NCBI RefSeq assembly: GCF_000156575.1
Contig: NZ_GG666044.1
Location: forward strand, 322,580-382,225
Length of the DNA: 59,646 nt
Source of the DNA: Anaerococcus lactolyticus ATCC 51172
GTDB lineage: Bacteria > Bacillota > Clostridia > Tissierellales > Peptoniphilaceae
Reading direction: 5' to 3'
Below, piece by piece: positions 50,548 to 59,431 of the stretch; position 1 is the stretch's first letter; each line of letters starts with the position of its first letter. The notes under the pieces are model-generated. The model saw only the letters and a list, made by a program, of their open reading frames with translations, was not told where the DNA came from and made no database searches. The position numbers and the translations under genes are program-made.

Positions 50548-51006
50548 ATGAAGTATGGCTATTTTAAATCTCAATTGGGAATCATAAAAATTTCCTACGA
50601 GAAAAAGATAAGGAAAATTGAATTAGTGGATAAAATAGATGAAAATAGCGAAGAAAATGAGCTTTTTAATATTTTTAAAAAACAGCTTTTAGACTATTTT
50701 GAAGGAAAAAGAACAGACTTTGACCACCTAGACCTACTAGACCCAAAAGGCACAGCCTTTCAAAAATCAGTCCGGGAGGCCCTTTTAAAAATCCCCTACG
50801 GAAAAACTCGATCTTATAAAGAAATCGCAAAAGCCATAGGAAAGCCAAGGGCGACCCAGGCTGTAGGTACAGCCATCGGCAAAAACCCAATACTAATCAT
50901 AGTTCCTTGCCACAGGGTAATAAAAGCTGACGGATCTCTAGGTAATTTTTCCTATGGAAGCCAAATAAAAGCAAAAATATTAAAAATCGAGGGGATAAAT
51001 TTTTGA
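50548..51006 (+). CDS. ogt: Methylated-DNA-protein-cysteine methyltransferase
   Basis: A 152-residue suicide repair protein that removes methyl from O6-methylguanine. GTAFQKSVREALLKIPYGKTRSYKEIAKAIG and the active site IIVPCHRVIKADGSLG are intact. The N-terminal domain is shortened as in many Firmicutes. ATG 50548 (MKYGYFKSQLG) is chosen because the family starts here and because the promoter -10 lies immediately upstream; the frame is open to 50518 but that part would lie upstream of the transcript start. No Shine-Dalgarno: the mRNA may be leaderless. Confidence 0.93.
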   Translation: MKYGYFKSQLGIIKISYEKKIRKIELVDKIDENSEENELFNIFKKQLLDYFEGKRTDFDHLDLLDPKGTAFQKSVREALLKIPYGKTRSYKEIAKAIGKPRATQAVGTAIGKNPILIIVPCHRVIKADGSLGNFSYGSQIKAKILKIEGINF

Positions 51007-51086
51007 TATTTTCCATACACAAGAAAGTTTTACAGCAAAAATTTCAAAAACTTTGAAAATAAAATTTCTTAAATTTTCCACACAAA

Positions 51087-51117
51087 AAGAGTCGGGTGTC
51101 CGACTCTTTTTTTTTAG
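51087..51117. terminator. Bidirectional terminator between ogt and the maltose-type ABC operon
   Basis: AAAGAGTCGG-GTGT-CCGACTCTTT (51087-51110) with T runs on both strands. Confidence 0.9.
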
Positions 51118-52199
51118 TTAATTCTATTTGTGGTTTCTCCGTCAAAGAAGTGGAGGGCTTCTGGGTCTAGGCTGAAGGTGTGAGTTTCACCTTTTCTATA
51201 CTCATAATGGCCTGGCTGGCTTACTACGAGCTCTGTGCCATCTTCCATTCTTGAGTAGATTATTTGTTCCTTACCTAGCATTTCTATAACTTCGATAGTT
51301 GCTGTTACAGAGTTATATTCGTGTTCTCCTGGTATAAATCTTTCTGATCTGATTCCAAGATAAACTTCCTTGCCCTCATAATTTTTAAGCGCTGCTGCAT
51401 CTTTGTCATTTGCTTTTATTTTCATAAGTCCAGACTTATTGACAAACATACCATTTTCTATCTTACCTTCTATGATGTTCATAGTTGGTGAACCGATAAA
51501 GCCTGCTACAAAGAGGTTTTCTGGTCTTTGATAGAACTCATTTGGTGCTCCTACTTGTTGGATTTTACCTTGATCAAGAAGGATGATTTTTGTTGCCATT
51601 GTCATAGCTTCTGTTTGGTCGTGGGTTACATAGCAGCTGGTTGTTTCTAGCTGGTTATGAATCCTTACAATTTCAACTCTCATGTGCTCACGAAGTTTAG
51701 CATCAAGGTTTGAAAGTGGTTCGTCCATTAAGAATACTGATGGTTTTCTTACTATAGCACGACCTAGGGCTACCCTTTGTCTTTGACCACCTGATATGTC
51801 TGATGGTCTAGAATATAGGTAGTCTCTTAATTGCAAAATGTCTGCTGCTTCTTGCACTCTTTGGTCTATGACTTCTTTTCTCTCATTTTTCATTTTTAGG
51901 GAGAAGGCCATGTTATCATATACTGTCATGTGTGGGTAGAGGGCGTAAGATTGAAATACCATGGCAATGTCCCTATCCTTTGGCTCTACTGTGTTCATTA
52001 TTTTGTCGTTAAAGTATAGGGTACCTTCTGTTATTGAGTTAAGGCCCGCTATCATTCTTACTAGGGTTGATTTTCCACAACCTGAAGGACCTAGGATAGC
52101 ACAGAAATCTTTATCTTTGATATCAAGATCGATATTTCTAATAGTAAACTTATCCCTTCCTTCATATTTTTTTCCTAAATTATCTAATTTAACTCTCAT
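51114..52199 (-). CDS. Carbohydrate ABC transporter ATPase (MsmK/MalK/UgpC family)
   Basis: A 361-residue ATPase: Walker A GPSGCGKST, signature ISGGQRQRVALGRAI, Walker B VFLMDEPLSNLDAKLR and a C-terminal TOBE/OB domain of about 120 residues, typical of sugar importers. Last gene of the maltose-type operon, 4 bp after malG. Such ATPases often serve several importers. Confidence 0.95.
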   Translation of the reverse strand: MRVKLDNLGKKYEGRDKFTIRNIDLDIKDKDFCAILGPSGCGKSTLVRMIAGLNSITEGTLYFNDKIMNTVEPKDRDIAMVFQSYALYPHMTVYDNMAFSLKMKNERKEVIDQRVQEAADILQLRDYLYSRPSDISGGQRQRVALGRAIVRKPSVFLMDEPLSNLDAKLREHMRVEIVRIHNQLETTSCYVTHDQTEAMTMATKIILLDQGKIQQVGAPNEFYQRPENLFVAGFIGSPTMNIIEGKIENGMFVNKSGLMKIKANDKDAAALKNYEGKEVYLGIRSERFIPGEHEYNSVTATIEVIEMLGKEQIIYSRMEDGTELVVSQPGHYEYRKGETHTFSLDPEALHFFDGETTNRIN

Positions 52200-52203
52200 T
52201 ATT

Positions 52204-53097
52204 TTATCCTTTCACTGCACCTGATGACAATCCTCCAACTAACTCATCTTGTAGGAACAAGAAGAGGAGCATAACAGGGATGGCTGATAAGAAGCCTCCT
52301 GCTGCAAAGGCCGGTTGGTTCATATTTCTAACGTCTGATATTAGGGTGAATAGGCCTGTTGCCAAGGTGTAATCTGCTGGATTTGTCAAGAGTATTTTTG
52401 GCATCATGTAATCAAGAAATGGTCCTATGAAACATTGAAGGGCTATGATTGCTAGCATTGGTCTTGCAAGTGGCATTATTATTAGCCTATATACTTGGAA
52501 GTTTGAACATCCATCTATCCTTGCTGCCTCATCAAGCTCTTGGGATATAGAATCAAGGTAACCTTTTAAGATAAAGGTATTACCTGCTATGGCCCCACCA
52601 GAATAGATTAAAATCAGCATCATTGTACGAGAAAATACTGGTACTACACCTGAAATAATTGTGTGAATAGCATAGTAAGCAGTGATTCCTGCGAAGGCTG
52701 GGATAATCTGAACTAGCATTATGGTTATAAGACTTGCTTTCTTGCCCCTAAATCTGAATCTTGAATAAGCATAGCCTGTGAAAGATACAAAGATTAGGGT
52801 GAGGATTGTTGTTGCTGTTGCTATTTTCAATGTATTTACTACCCATCTTAAGAACTGAGTTTTTTCAAATAAATACTTAAAGTTATTTACAGAAAATACA
52901 AAGTCACCTGTCATTGATATATATTGGCCTTGGTTGCCATTGAATGATGAAACAACCATGATTACGAGTGGTACAACGATAATCGCAGCCCATATAAATA
53001 AGATTAGGTAGGAAAGTGTCAAGGCTACCTTGCCTGCAGCTGTAAGTGGCTGGAGGTCTGATAGGTAGAGGTCTTTATTTTTCTTTTTCTTAAACAT
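52204..53097 (-). CDS. malG: Carbohydrate ABC transporter permease, MalG type
   Basis: A 297-residue permease with six hydrophobic segments and the EAA loop DEAARIDGCSNFQVYRLIIMPL. The C-terminus FLQDELVGGLSSGAVKG is the conserved end of MalG. It pairs with the MalF-like protein encoded 1 bp upstream. Confidence 0.94.
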   Translation of the reverse strand: MFKKKKNKDLYLSDLQPLTAAGKVALTLSYLILFIWAAIIVVPLVIMVVSSFNGNQGQYISMTGDFVFSVNNFKYLFEKTQFLRWVVNTLKIATATTILTLIFVSFTGYAYSRFRFRGKKASLITIMLVQIIPAFAGITAYYAIHTIISGVVPVFSRTMMLILIYSGGAIAGNTFILKGYLDSISQELDEAARIDGCSNFQVYRLIIMPLARPMLAIIALQCFIGPFLDYMMPKILLTNPADYTLATGLFTLISDVRNMNQPAFAAGGFLSAIPVMLLFLFLQDELVGGLSSGAVKG

Positions 53098-53098
53098 A

Positions 53099-55135
53099 CT
53101 AATACTCCTTGAAGGCTGATGATTTCATGTAACCAAAGAAGGAAATGATTATGAGTATTATAGAGATGAATACTGTAATCGCAGCTCCTATCGCCTGGTA
53201 CTGACTGTTCATAGTCAAGTTATAGATGTATGAAATCAAAATATCACTTGATCCCGCTAAGTTACCATAAACTTGTGGATTGAATGGTCCACCGCCGTTA
53301 AAGAGGTAAATTATTGAGAAGTTGTTAAAGTTAAATGTGTATTGGTTGATTAACATTGGAGATATTTGGAAAAGCACCAAAGGAATTGTTATCTTTAATG
53401 TCCTTTGGAATCCTGTAGCTCCGTCTATGCTTGCAGCCTCATATAAGTCCTTTGGTATAGCTTGGAGTACACCTGTTGTAAGAAGGAATATATAAGAATG
53501 TCCCAACCAACCTTGAAGTAGCACTAGGGCTGTTCTTGTTTGAACTGTGTTATTTTTAATGTCTAACGATGTGTTAAACAAAGAATTTACAGCCTCTGTT
53601 ATTACACCCCCACGACTGGTCATGATTGAGAAGAACATGATTGTGATGAAGGCTGGTATTGCCCATGGCAATAGATAAATAGTTCTAAAGAACTTTTTAC
53701 CTTTGATCCTTTCATTATTAACCATAAGAGCAAAGATGAAGCCCAATACAATCGCAAGTGTAGAAGCTGCGATTGTCCACATAATTGTCCAGCCAAAAAT
53801 ATGCCAGAAGGCCTTACCTGCTATTCCTTGACCACTTGCTATAGAAATATAGTTATTTAGACCAATCCAAGTGAACTTGTTTTGGTGTTGTGGATCCATA
53901 TTTGTAAAGGAAATTAGAATAGCTGTTACGATTGGTACTATTACTATAAAAACAATTACCAAAAGAGCTGGTGAAGTTATTAGGTATGGGAACCCATCAG
54001 TTCTTAGGTACTTCCTTGTTTCAAAGAATGAATTTGGTCTTATACCTTGAATTTCTCCCTTTTCAGCCCTATAGGCATCTAAAAATGATCCTATGAGGAT
54101 GCAAAGTCCGATTAGGATAAAGGCTAGAGCTAAGATTCCCTCTATCATAAAGATTATAGACCTATCAAGTCTCTTGCCACCTTGGGCTAGGGAAATAAGA
54201 CCTGCGATACCGTCTCCTTGGTAATTTCCAAAGCCAAGCGCATAAGGAATAGCTATAAAATATACAAATAAGGCACCGATGAAAAACATCAAAGCTTTTT
54301 GCCATTGACCATTTAATAGTTGGCCAAGACCTGGGATTGGTGCTGTAATTATAGATTTAAAAGGTCTTTCCTTTTCTACTTCTATAGGTGTCCTTCTCCT
54401 AGCATCTGATCTTTCTTCTTCCAAAATCTTTAAGGAGTGTTTAAGATCTTCTTTAAGCTTATAGTTATAAGATTCAATCTCTTCTTTTATTGATCTTTCA
54501 GGATTCCTGTAGTCTATCTTTAGGTTTTGATCTTTAAACTTTTGTTTTAATTGTTCTTTAGTAGCCTTATAGGCTTTTTTAGATATTCTTTCTTCTTTGA
54601 AAGCCTCTTCGATTTCGGCTACATCGTGTTCATATCTTTCCTTAAGAACCTTCCTATCAGCTTCGATAAACTTACTTTCTGCTTCGATATATTCGCTAGT
54701 CAAGTTTTTTTGACGTTCTAAAGCATCTTTTAAGCTGTCTTTTAAAAATTTATCGTGGTCTAAGATTTTTGGTATCTCATTTACATCAAGCTCATTAAGC
54801 CTGTAGTCAAGAAGACTATCATAAGATAAATCTTTGTTTTCCTCATAGAAAGACCTCATCTTCTCTGCCACGAGTTTTTCTATATATAGGTCTTTTAATT
54901 TACCATCTGTTGGAAGGTGTTTATCAGAACTAGCCTCACTTTTCGCTTTTTCTAGGAGGGCTTTTTTCTGATTTTCATATTCTTTTAACTTAATATTGTA
55001 TGGATGGTTTGCTTTAGTATATTTAGGGCTGGAACCGATTTCTTTAGCTTCAATCAAATCTATAATGTATTGATTCTTTCTTGGATAAGTCCTGCCCCTC
55101 CTATCTATAAGGCTTTTTTCATAAGTCATTATCAT
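53099..55135 (-). CDS. malF: MalF-type permease fused to a long N-terminal region and a TM2-like module
   Basis: A 678-residue protein, more than twice the size of ordinary Firmicute MalF (~300). Residues 1-258 are soluble, charged and largely helical with coiled-coil-like stretches (EAESKFIEADRKVLKERYEH). Residues ~260-355 contain PIPGLGQLLNGQWQKALMFF and two to three helices, like TM2/DUF5683 modules. Residues ~380-678 are a complete MalF permease with the EAA loop YEAASIDGATGFQRTLKITI. The whole is one frame, not a sequencing join. The extra region lies in the cytoplasm near the ATPase and may regulate transport. Overlaps the next upstream gene by one base. Confidence 0.9.
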   Translation of the reverse strand: MIMTYEKSLIDRRGRTYPRKNQYIIDLIEAKEIGSSPKYTKANHPYNIKLKEYENQKKALLEKAKSEASSDKHLPTDGKLKDLYIEKLVAEKMRSFYEENKDLSYDSLLDYRLNELDVNEIPKILDHDKFLKDSLKDALERQKNLTSEYIEAESKFIEADRKVLKERYEHDVAEIEEAFKEERISKKAYKATKEQLKQKFKDQNLKIDYRNPERSIKEEIESYNYKLKEDLKHSLKILEEERSDARRRTPIEVEKERPFKSIITAPIPGLGQLLNGQWQKALMFFIGALFVYFIAIPYALGFGNYQGDGIAGLISLAQGGKRLDRSIIFMIEGILALAFILIGLCILIGSFLDAYRAEKGEIQGIRPNSFFETRKYLRTDGFPYLITSPALLVIVFIVIVPIVTAILISFTNMDPQHQNKFTWIGLNNYISIASGQGIAGKAFWHIFGWTIMWTIAASTLAIVLGFIFALMVNNERIKGKKFFRTIYLLPWAIPAFITIMFFSIMTSRGGVITEAVNSLFNTSLDIKNNTVQTRTALVLLQGWLGHSYIFLLTTGVLQAIPKDLYEAASIDGATGFQRTLKITIPLVLFQISPMLINQYTFNFNNFSIIYLFNGGGPFNPQVYGNLAGSSDILISYIYNLTMNSQYQAIGAAITVFISIILIIISFFGYMKSSAFKEY

Positions 55136-55539
55136 TACCTTTCTTGTCTTGTTATTACTATTAATAAGAAAATATTTAGTATAAGTCCTAGATAATAAAA
55201 TACAGATCCTATGCTAAATGAAAAAAATAGGTTGACTATACTAATAAGAGTCATTGCCCCAAAAAATAGCTTATAGGTTTTGTTAATTCCGTATTTTTTA
55301 ATAGTAAAAAAGGTGTATAGGGATATAGTTATGGGATTTATAACCTTGATAAATAATGAAAAAATAATCGAGTTTAAAAAATCATCATAACTTAGTTCTG
55401 GGTTAATTTTAGAAATAGTTGTAAAAACACTTGGATCTTTTGCCATCATCATAGCTTCTAAGCTAAAATTAAGGATGATTAGCGCAGATATTATTAGTAT
55501 TTTTAATAAAAATTTATTTCTTTGCTTTACTTTCTCCAT
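55135..55539 (-). CDS. Unknown membrane protein within the maltose-type operon
   Basis: A 134-residue protein with four hydrophobic segments (about 13-31, 60-80, 90-107 and 112-130). It lies between the binding-protein gene and malF and overlaps malF by one base, so it is made with the permeases. No family recognised; it may be an accessory subunit. Confidence 0.65.
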   Translation of the reverse strand: MEKVKQRNKFLLKILIISALIILNFSLEAMMMAKDPSVFTTISKINPELSYDDFLNSIIFSLFIKVINPITISLYTFFTIKKYGINKTYKLFFGAMTLISIVNLFFSFSIGSVFYYLGLILNIFLLIVITRQER

Positions 55540-55552
55540 AACTTTGAAATAT

Positions 55553-55580
55553 AAGGGGCTGTCCTAATGGACGCCCCTTA
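55553..55580 (-). terminator. Hairpin after malE (attenuator)
   Basis: AAGGGGC-GTCC-ATTA-GGAC-GCCCCTT-like stem, 55553-55579, directly after the binding-protein gene. No strong T run follows on the minus strand, so it is more likely a processing or attenuation hairpin that favours malE. Confidence 0.6.
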
Positions 55581-55586
55581 ATAATT

Positions 55587-56921
55587 TTAATGGTTAAAGT
55601 TTGCCATCATTGCTTCGAATGATGCCTTTAATTCTGCGTATGCAGCTTTTTCGTCAGCTGGTTTTACAGAGTTCCAAGATAGTATTGCGTTTTTGTAGGT
55701 ATCCCATACATCGCCCCACTCTTTAAATAGTGGTCTTGCTGGAGCTTCTTTGTAAGAAGTGATTGTAGCTGCGATGATCTTCTTATCAGTTTCTGGGAGG
55801 TCCATTCCTTGATATTTTTCAGCGCTTACATTTTCTAGTACCTTACCTGTTGCCTTGTATAGGTCAGCAGCGAATTCTGGATTTACAATTTCTTTGATCA
55901 TTGCTTCTGCAAGAGCTACCTTGTCAGCATCTTCTTCGATTCTAGCGTTCATTGCAAGTCCCCATCCACCTTGCCAGTGAGTAAGTGGTTTGCCTGCTAG
56001 AGTTAATTGTCCAATTGGGAAAATTTCTAGGTTGCCTTCGCCTGCTTGTTCAGATATAGGAGCTGCATCCCATGGTCCACCAAGTCTAGCTACGCCGCCC
56101 TTGCCTGGTTTGAATGTATCATCAATGTATCCCCAACCAGCGTCAGCATCGAATAATTGTGTACCAGCTTCGTTGTGTTTTTTCCAATACTCGAAAAGTG
56201 CCTTAACTGTAGCTTGTTTTTCTGGTTCTAATTCATCCCATTCTTTTGTGAAGTCTGAGAATAATTTACCATCTTTATCTTTTCCAAGAAGTTCGATTCC
56301 TGAAGAGTTTGTTGCTGCAACACCGTACCAAGCATCAAAAATTGGTAGTAAAACTGTTGATTCATCAGCTACATCGTTGATTTCAATTGGTTTTGAAAGG
56401 TCAACTTTCTTTTCTTCAGCGTTTTTCTTGTTTACATAAGTAATAAGTGTTTCAATGTTGAATGGAAAAGCAAAATATTCATCATCGATTTTGAAGTTTC
56501 CACCGATTCCCTTATCAAAATCATCCCAACCACCAATTTCTTTAGCAAGTTTTTGAGAGTCAATAGCTGCTAAAATGTCATTTCCATGTAGACCATAAAG
56601 CCTGTCTGCTGGAATTGCAAATAGGTCAGCAACGTCTTCGTTAGTTGCAGCTGTAGCATCGATTATATCTAAGTGGTCGAATGAGCCTACAGTTTTGATT
56701 TCGATGTCTGCATTTGGAAACTGTTTTTTTACACGTTCTGCAGCAGCTTTGTAATAATCTACCCAGCCTTCTTCTGCTTGCACAGTTAATTTTGCGCTTG
56801 TATCTTTATTAGCTTCCTTACCGCCTTCAGCAGCTTCTTTGCCACCGTCTTTAGCTCCACCACATGCTGCCATAACAAAGGCAAGTGATAGGGCCATTAT
56901 TGTTTTTATTCCTTTTTTCAT
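55587..56921 (-). CDS. malE: Maltose/maltodextrin-type substrate-binding lipoprotein
   Basis: A 444-residue solute-binding lipoprotein with signal MKKGIKTIMALSLAFVMAAC (lipobox Cys20). Features of MalE-type proteins include ADLFAIPADRLYGLHGNDIL, PFNIETLITYVNKK and HWQGGWGLAMNARIEEDADK. It delivers an oligosaccharide to MalF/MalG. The AGGAGG site, consensus promoter and operator-like palindrome upstream show strong, regulated expression. Maltodextrin as ligand is inferred from similarity; no amylase or phosphorylase gene is adjacent. Confidence 0.9.
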   Translation of the reverse strand: MKKGIKTIMALSLAFVMAACGGAKDGGKEAAEGGKEANKDTSAKLTVQAEEGWVDYYKAAAERVKKQFPNADIEIKTVGSFDHLDIIDATAATNEDVADLFAIPADRLYGLHGNDILAAIDSQKLAKEIGGWDDFDKGIGGNFKIDDEYFAFPFNIETLITYVNKKNAEEKKVDLSKPIEINDVADESTVLLPIFDAWYGVAATNSSGIELLGKDKDGKLFSDFTKEWDELEPEKQATVKALFEYWKKHNEAGTQLFDADAGWGYIDDTFKPGKGGVARLGGPWDAAPISEQAGEGNLEIFPIGQLTLAGKPLTHWQGGWGLAMNARIEEDADKVALAEAMIKEIVNPEFAADLYKATGKVLENVSAEKYQGMDLPETDKKIIAATITSYKEAPARPLFKEWGDVWDTYKNAILSWNSVKPADEKAAYAELKASFEAMMANFNH

Positions 56922-56936
56922 ATTTCCTCCTAAAAA

Positions 56937-56959
56937 ATGATATGAAAGCGTTTATCATA
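56937..56959. promoter_or_regulatory. LacI/CcpA-type operator-like palindrome upstream of malE
   Basis: On the minus strand ATGATAAACGCTTTCATATC: the CG-centred half CGCTTTCA is perfect for a cre/MalR-like site, while the other half has one additional base. It overlaps the predicted transcription start. Confidence 0.5.
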
Positions 56960-56964
56960 TGCTT

Positions 56965-56993
56965 ATTATATATAATAATTAGAATTATGTCAA
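56965..56993 (-). promoter_or_regulatory. Consensus promoter of the maltose-type ABC operon
   Basis: Minus-strand TTGACA (56988-56993), 17 bp, TATAAT (56965-56970): a perfect match to the housekeeping consensus. Confidence 0.9.
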
Positions 56994-57175
56994 TTAAATA
57001 TCGGAATCGTTCTCGAAAATTAAGAAAAAATATTTTTCTCTACCCTTAAACAAGATTGAAACTTTGCCATTTACACCTGTTTATTTTTTCGAAAAATTTT
57101 TAAAAATTTTTTTAATTCTGTTTCATTTCTTTGGGTAAACGGTACATTATTTATATAAAGAAAAGGAGATTTACT

Positions 57176-58681
57176 ATGGCATGTACAACTATACTTGTAG
57201 GTAAAAATGCAAGCTTTGACGGATCAACCCTAGTTGCCAGAAATGAGGATTCTGGCAGTGGTTCATATAGTCCAAAAAAATTTGTTTTAATAAAATCAGA
57301 AGACCAAGTTAAGGTCTATAAAGCTGTTATTTCTAAGGTAGAAATACCTTTACCATCAAATCCTCTCACCTATACAGCCATGCCAGAAGCTGTGGCAGGT
57401 CAAGGAATTTGGGGTGCTTGTGGGGTAAATTCTAAAAACGTAGCTATGACTGCGACTGAAACAATTACTTCTAATGAAAGAGTTTTAGGTGCAGACCCCC
57501 TTGTTGTTTACCAAAAGCCTGTAGGAAAAAAAGGTGATAAAGATTTTAAGGAAGAAGTGCCTGGTGGCATTGGTGAGGAAGACCTTGTTTCAATAGTCCT
57601 CCCATATATAAACTCTGCTAGAGAAGGTGTCCTTCGCCTAGGTTCCCTCCTAGAAGAATATGGAACCTACGAAAAAAACGGCATTGCCTTCCAAGACGAA
57701 AACGAAATTTGGTGGTTAGAAACCATCGGTGGCCACCACTGGATTGCAAGACGTGTCCCAGATGATTCTTATGTCATCATGCCAAACCAGCTAGGACTTG
57801 ATACTTTCGACCTAGAGGATGCTCTCGGTAAGGGTGAAAACTACTTATGTTCAGCTGACCTAAAAGTTTTTATAGAAAAGCACAACCTAGACCTATCCCT
57901 TGATGGAAATATAAATCCAAGGGACGCCTTTGGCAGCCATTCTGATGCTGACCACGTTTACAACACTCCAAGGGCTTGGATTTTACAAAGATATTTTAAT
58001 CCTAGATCAAACACCTATGATGGGATTGATGCTGACCTAAGACCTGACGATGACGACCTTCCATGGGCGAGGGTACCTGAGAGGAAAATCACAGTCGAGG
58101 ACATCAAATACGCCCTATCCCACCACTTCCAAGGCACCCCTTATGACCCATACAAAAATCATGGCGATAAGTCTGTGGCAGGAGCCTTCCGTCCAATTGG
58201 TATAAACAGAAATAACTTCCTAGGCCTAACCCAAATTAGAAAAGATATGCCAGAACCTATAAAGGCCATCGAATGGCTTGCCCTAGGCTCAAACGTCTTT
58301 AATACCATGGTGCCATTTTATGTAAATATCACAGATACACCAGCCTATTTGAGAGATACTACAGGCAAGGTCACCACAGAATCTTTCTACTGGATTAACA
58401 GAATCATAGCAGCCCTTGCAGACCCACATTTCGCTGATACAGCTAATTTAATTGAACGCTACCAGGAAAAAGTTGGAAGCTTTGGTTGGGAAATGATTTA
58501 TAAGACAGATGAGAAAGTTATAAAAGAAAATCTTTCTAGAGAAGCTTCTGTAAAAGTCTTAGAAGAAGCCAACCAAGAAATAGCCGACTTCCTAAAAGAA
58601 GAAAGCCAAGACCTCTTAGACCAAGTCCTCTATGTAGCATCCAACAAGATGAAAAATAGCTTTTCAAGATCCGATGCCTAA
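57176..58681 (+). CDS. Family C69 dipeptidase
   Basis: An N-terminal-nucleophile dipeptidase of 501 residues. It starts MACTTILVGKNASFDGSTLV: Cys3 becomes the nucleophile after removal of the first two residues. RNEDSG, PSNPLTYTAMPEA, QGIWGACGVNSKNVAMTATET, ENEIWWLETIGGHHWIARRV are characteristic of PepD/PepDA. ATG 57176 has AAAAGGAG 7 bp upstream; the longer frame to 57131 would place the Cys internally. No signal peptide. With the M20 PepD (19820-21220) it supports dipeptide fermentation. Confidence 0.94.
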   Translation: MACTTILVGKNASFDGSTLVARNEDSGSGSYSPKKFVLIKSEDQVKVYKAVISKVEIPLPSNPLTYTAMPEAVAGQGIWGACGVNSKNVAMTATETITSNERVLGADPLVVYQKPVGKKGDKDFKEEVPGGIGEEDLVSIVLPYINSAREGVLRLGSLLEEYGTYEKNGIAFQDENEIWWLETIGGHHWIARRVPDDSYVIMPNQLGLDTFDLEDALGKGENYLCSADLKVFIEKHNLDLSLDGNINPRDAFGSHSDADHVYNTPRAWILQRYFNPRSNTYDGIDADLRPDDDDLPWARVPERKITVEDIKYALSHHFQGTPYDPYKNHGDKSVAGAFRPIGINRNNFLGLTQIRKDMPEPIKAIEWLALGSNVFNTMVPFYVNITDTPAYLRDTTGKVTTESFYWINRIIAALADPHFADTANLIERYQEKVGSFGWEMIYKTDEKVIKENLSREASVKVLEEANQEIADFLKEESQDLLDQVLYVASNKMKNSFSRSDA

Positions 58682-58733
58682 TAGTGCCAGAGCCAAGCTC
58701 GGGTTTTATCTTTAAAATATAAAAGGAGTAAAT

Positions 58734-59381
58734 ATGTCAAAAACCCTAGGACCAATCCACTACCTGATGTATGAAAAAATCAAATTCCAAGATGAAATCA
58801 CAGATTTTTTGATGGATGGGGATTTTTCTCAAATAGAATATGAACCAGTTTCAACAAAACCTCTAGAAGAAATTTTAGACCAAGAAAATATCCACGGCTA
58901 CCTCCAAGAAAAAATAGATATAGTTGAAAGTCGTCTTGCCAAAGCCCTCAGCCTTTGCAAAAATCCAAGCGAGAAGCTTTTTAAACTCGGCAAAGAATGT
59001 GGTAGGGACAAAGATTTTTCAAACTTTGAGCAAATTTTTACCGACCTCAATTATTATCTCCTTGACGGGATGCCTTGCGATCAAGGCCTTTCAGCCGTCC
59101 TAGATGGGGATAGCTTGTATTTGATAACCAACACCAACCTTCATAAAAAATACCAAGACGCCATCGACCTTGAAAATTCAAGAAATGCATCTTGCGAAGG
59201 TGGCCACAGCCATGACCACCACGAGTCTTTTGAAGTCGGAGCCGGTATGGTAGGTGACCTAAAGTCCGAAGAATCTACCTACCACAAGTACAGATTAGAC
59301 TTTCTAAGAGGATATTTTTCCGAAAGTCCTTATGAGGTTGAACTTGTAAATGGAATAAATTACAAAATAACAAAAAAATAA
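58734..59381 (+). CDS. Unknown protein with a His-rich segment, downstream of the C69 dipeptidase
   Basis: A 215-residue soluble protein without signal or membrane segments. Notable parts are FKLGKECGRDKDF, YYLLDGMPCDQGLSAVLDGDSLYLITNTNLH and a metal-binding-like EGGHSHDHHESFEVGAGMVGD (residues ~158-180). AAAGGAG precedes the ATG; the gene is 52 bp after the dipeptidase and ends at its own strong terminator, so the two probably form an operon. No family recognised. Confidence 0.7.
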   Translation: MSKTLGPIHYLMYEKIKFQDEITDFLMDGDFSQIEYEPVSTKPLEEILDQENIHGYLQEKIDIVESRLAKALSLCKNPSEKLFKLGKECGRDKDFSNFEQIFTDLNYYLLDGMPCDQGLSAVLDGDSLYLITNTNLHKKYQDAIDLENSRNASCEGGHSHDHHESFEVGAGMVGDLKSEESTYHKYRLDFLRGYFSESPYEVELVNGINYKITKK

Positions 59382-59431
59382 GACCCAGAAGGGTCTAAAA
59401 AGCTCTCTTATATAAAGAGAGCTCTTTTTTT
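59381..59431. terminator. Double hairpin terminator
   Basis: AGACCC-AGAA-GGGTCT (59381-59396) is followed by GAGCTCTC-like AGCTCTCTTTATATAAAGAGAGCT and TTTTTTT. The second hairpin has A and T runs on both sides and can stop the convergent EcfT gene too. Confidence 0.9.

Noticed and set aside
53099-55135. The long MalF frame as an artefact joining two genes
   Set aside because: The frame is continuous with a good start and no internal ribosome-binding site at the MalF boundary, and the codon pattern does not change, so a true fusion is more likely.
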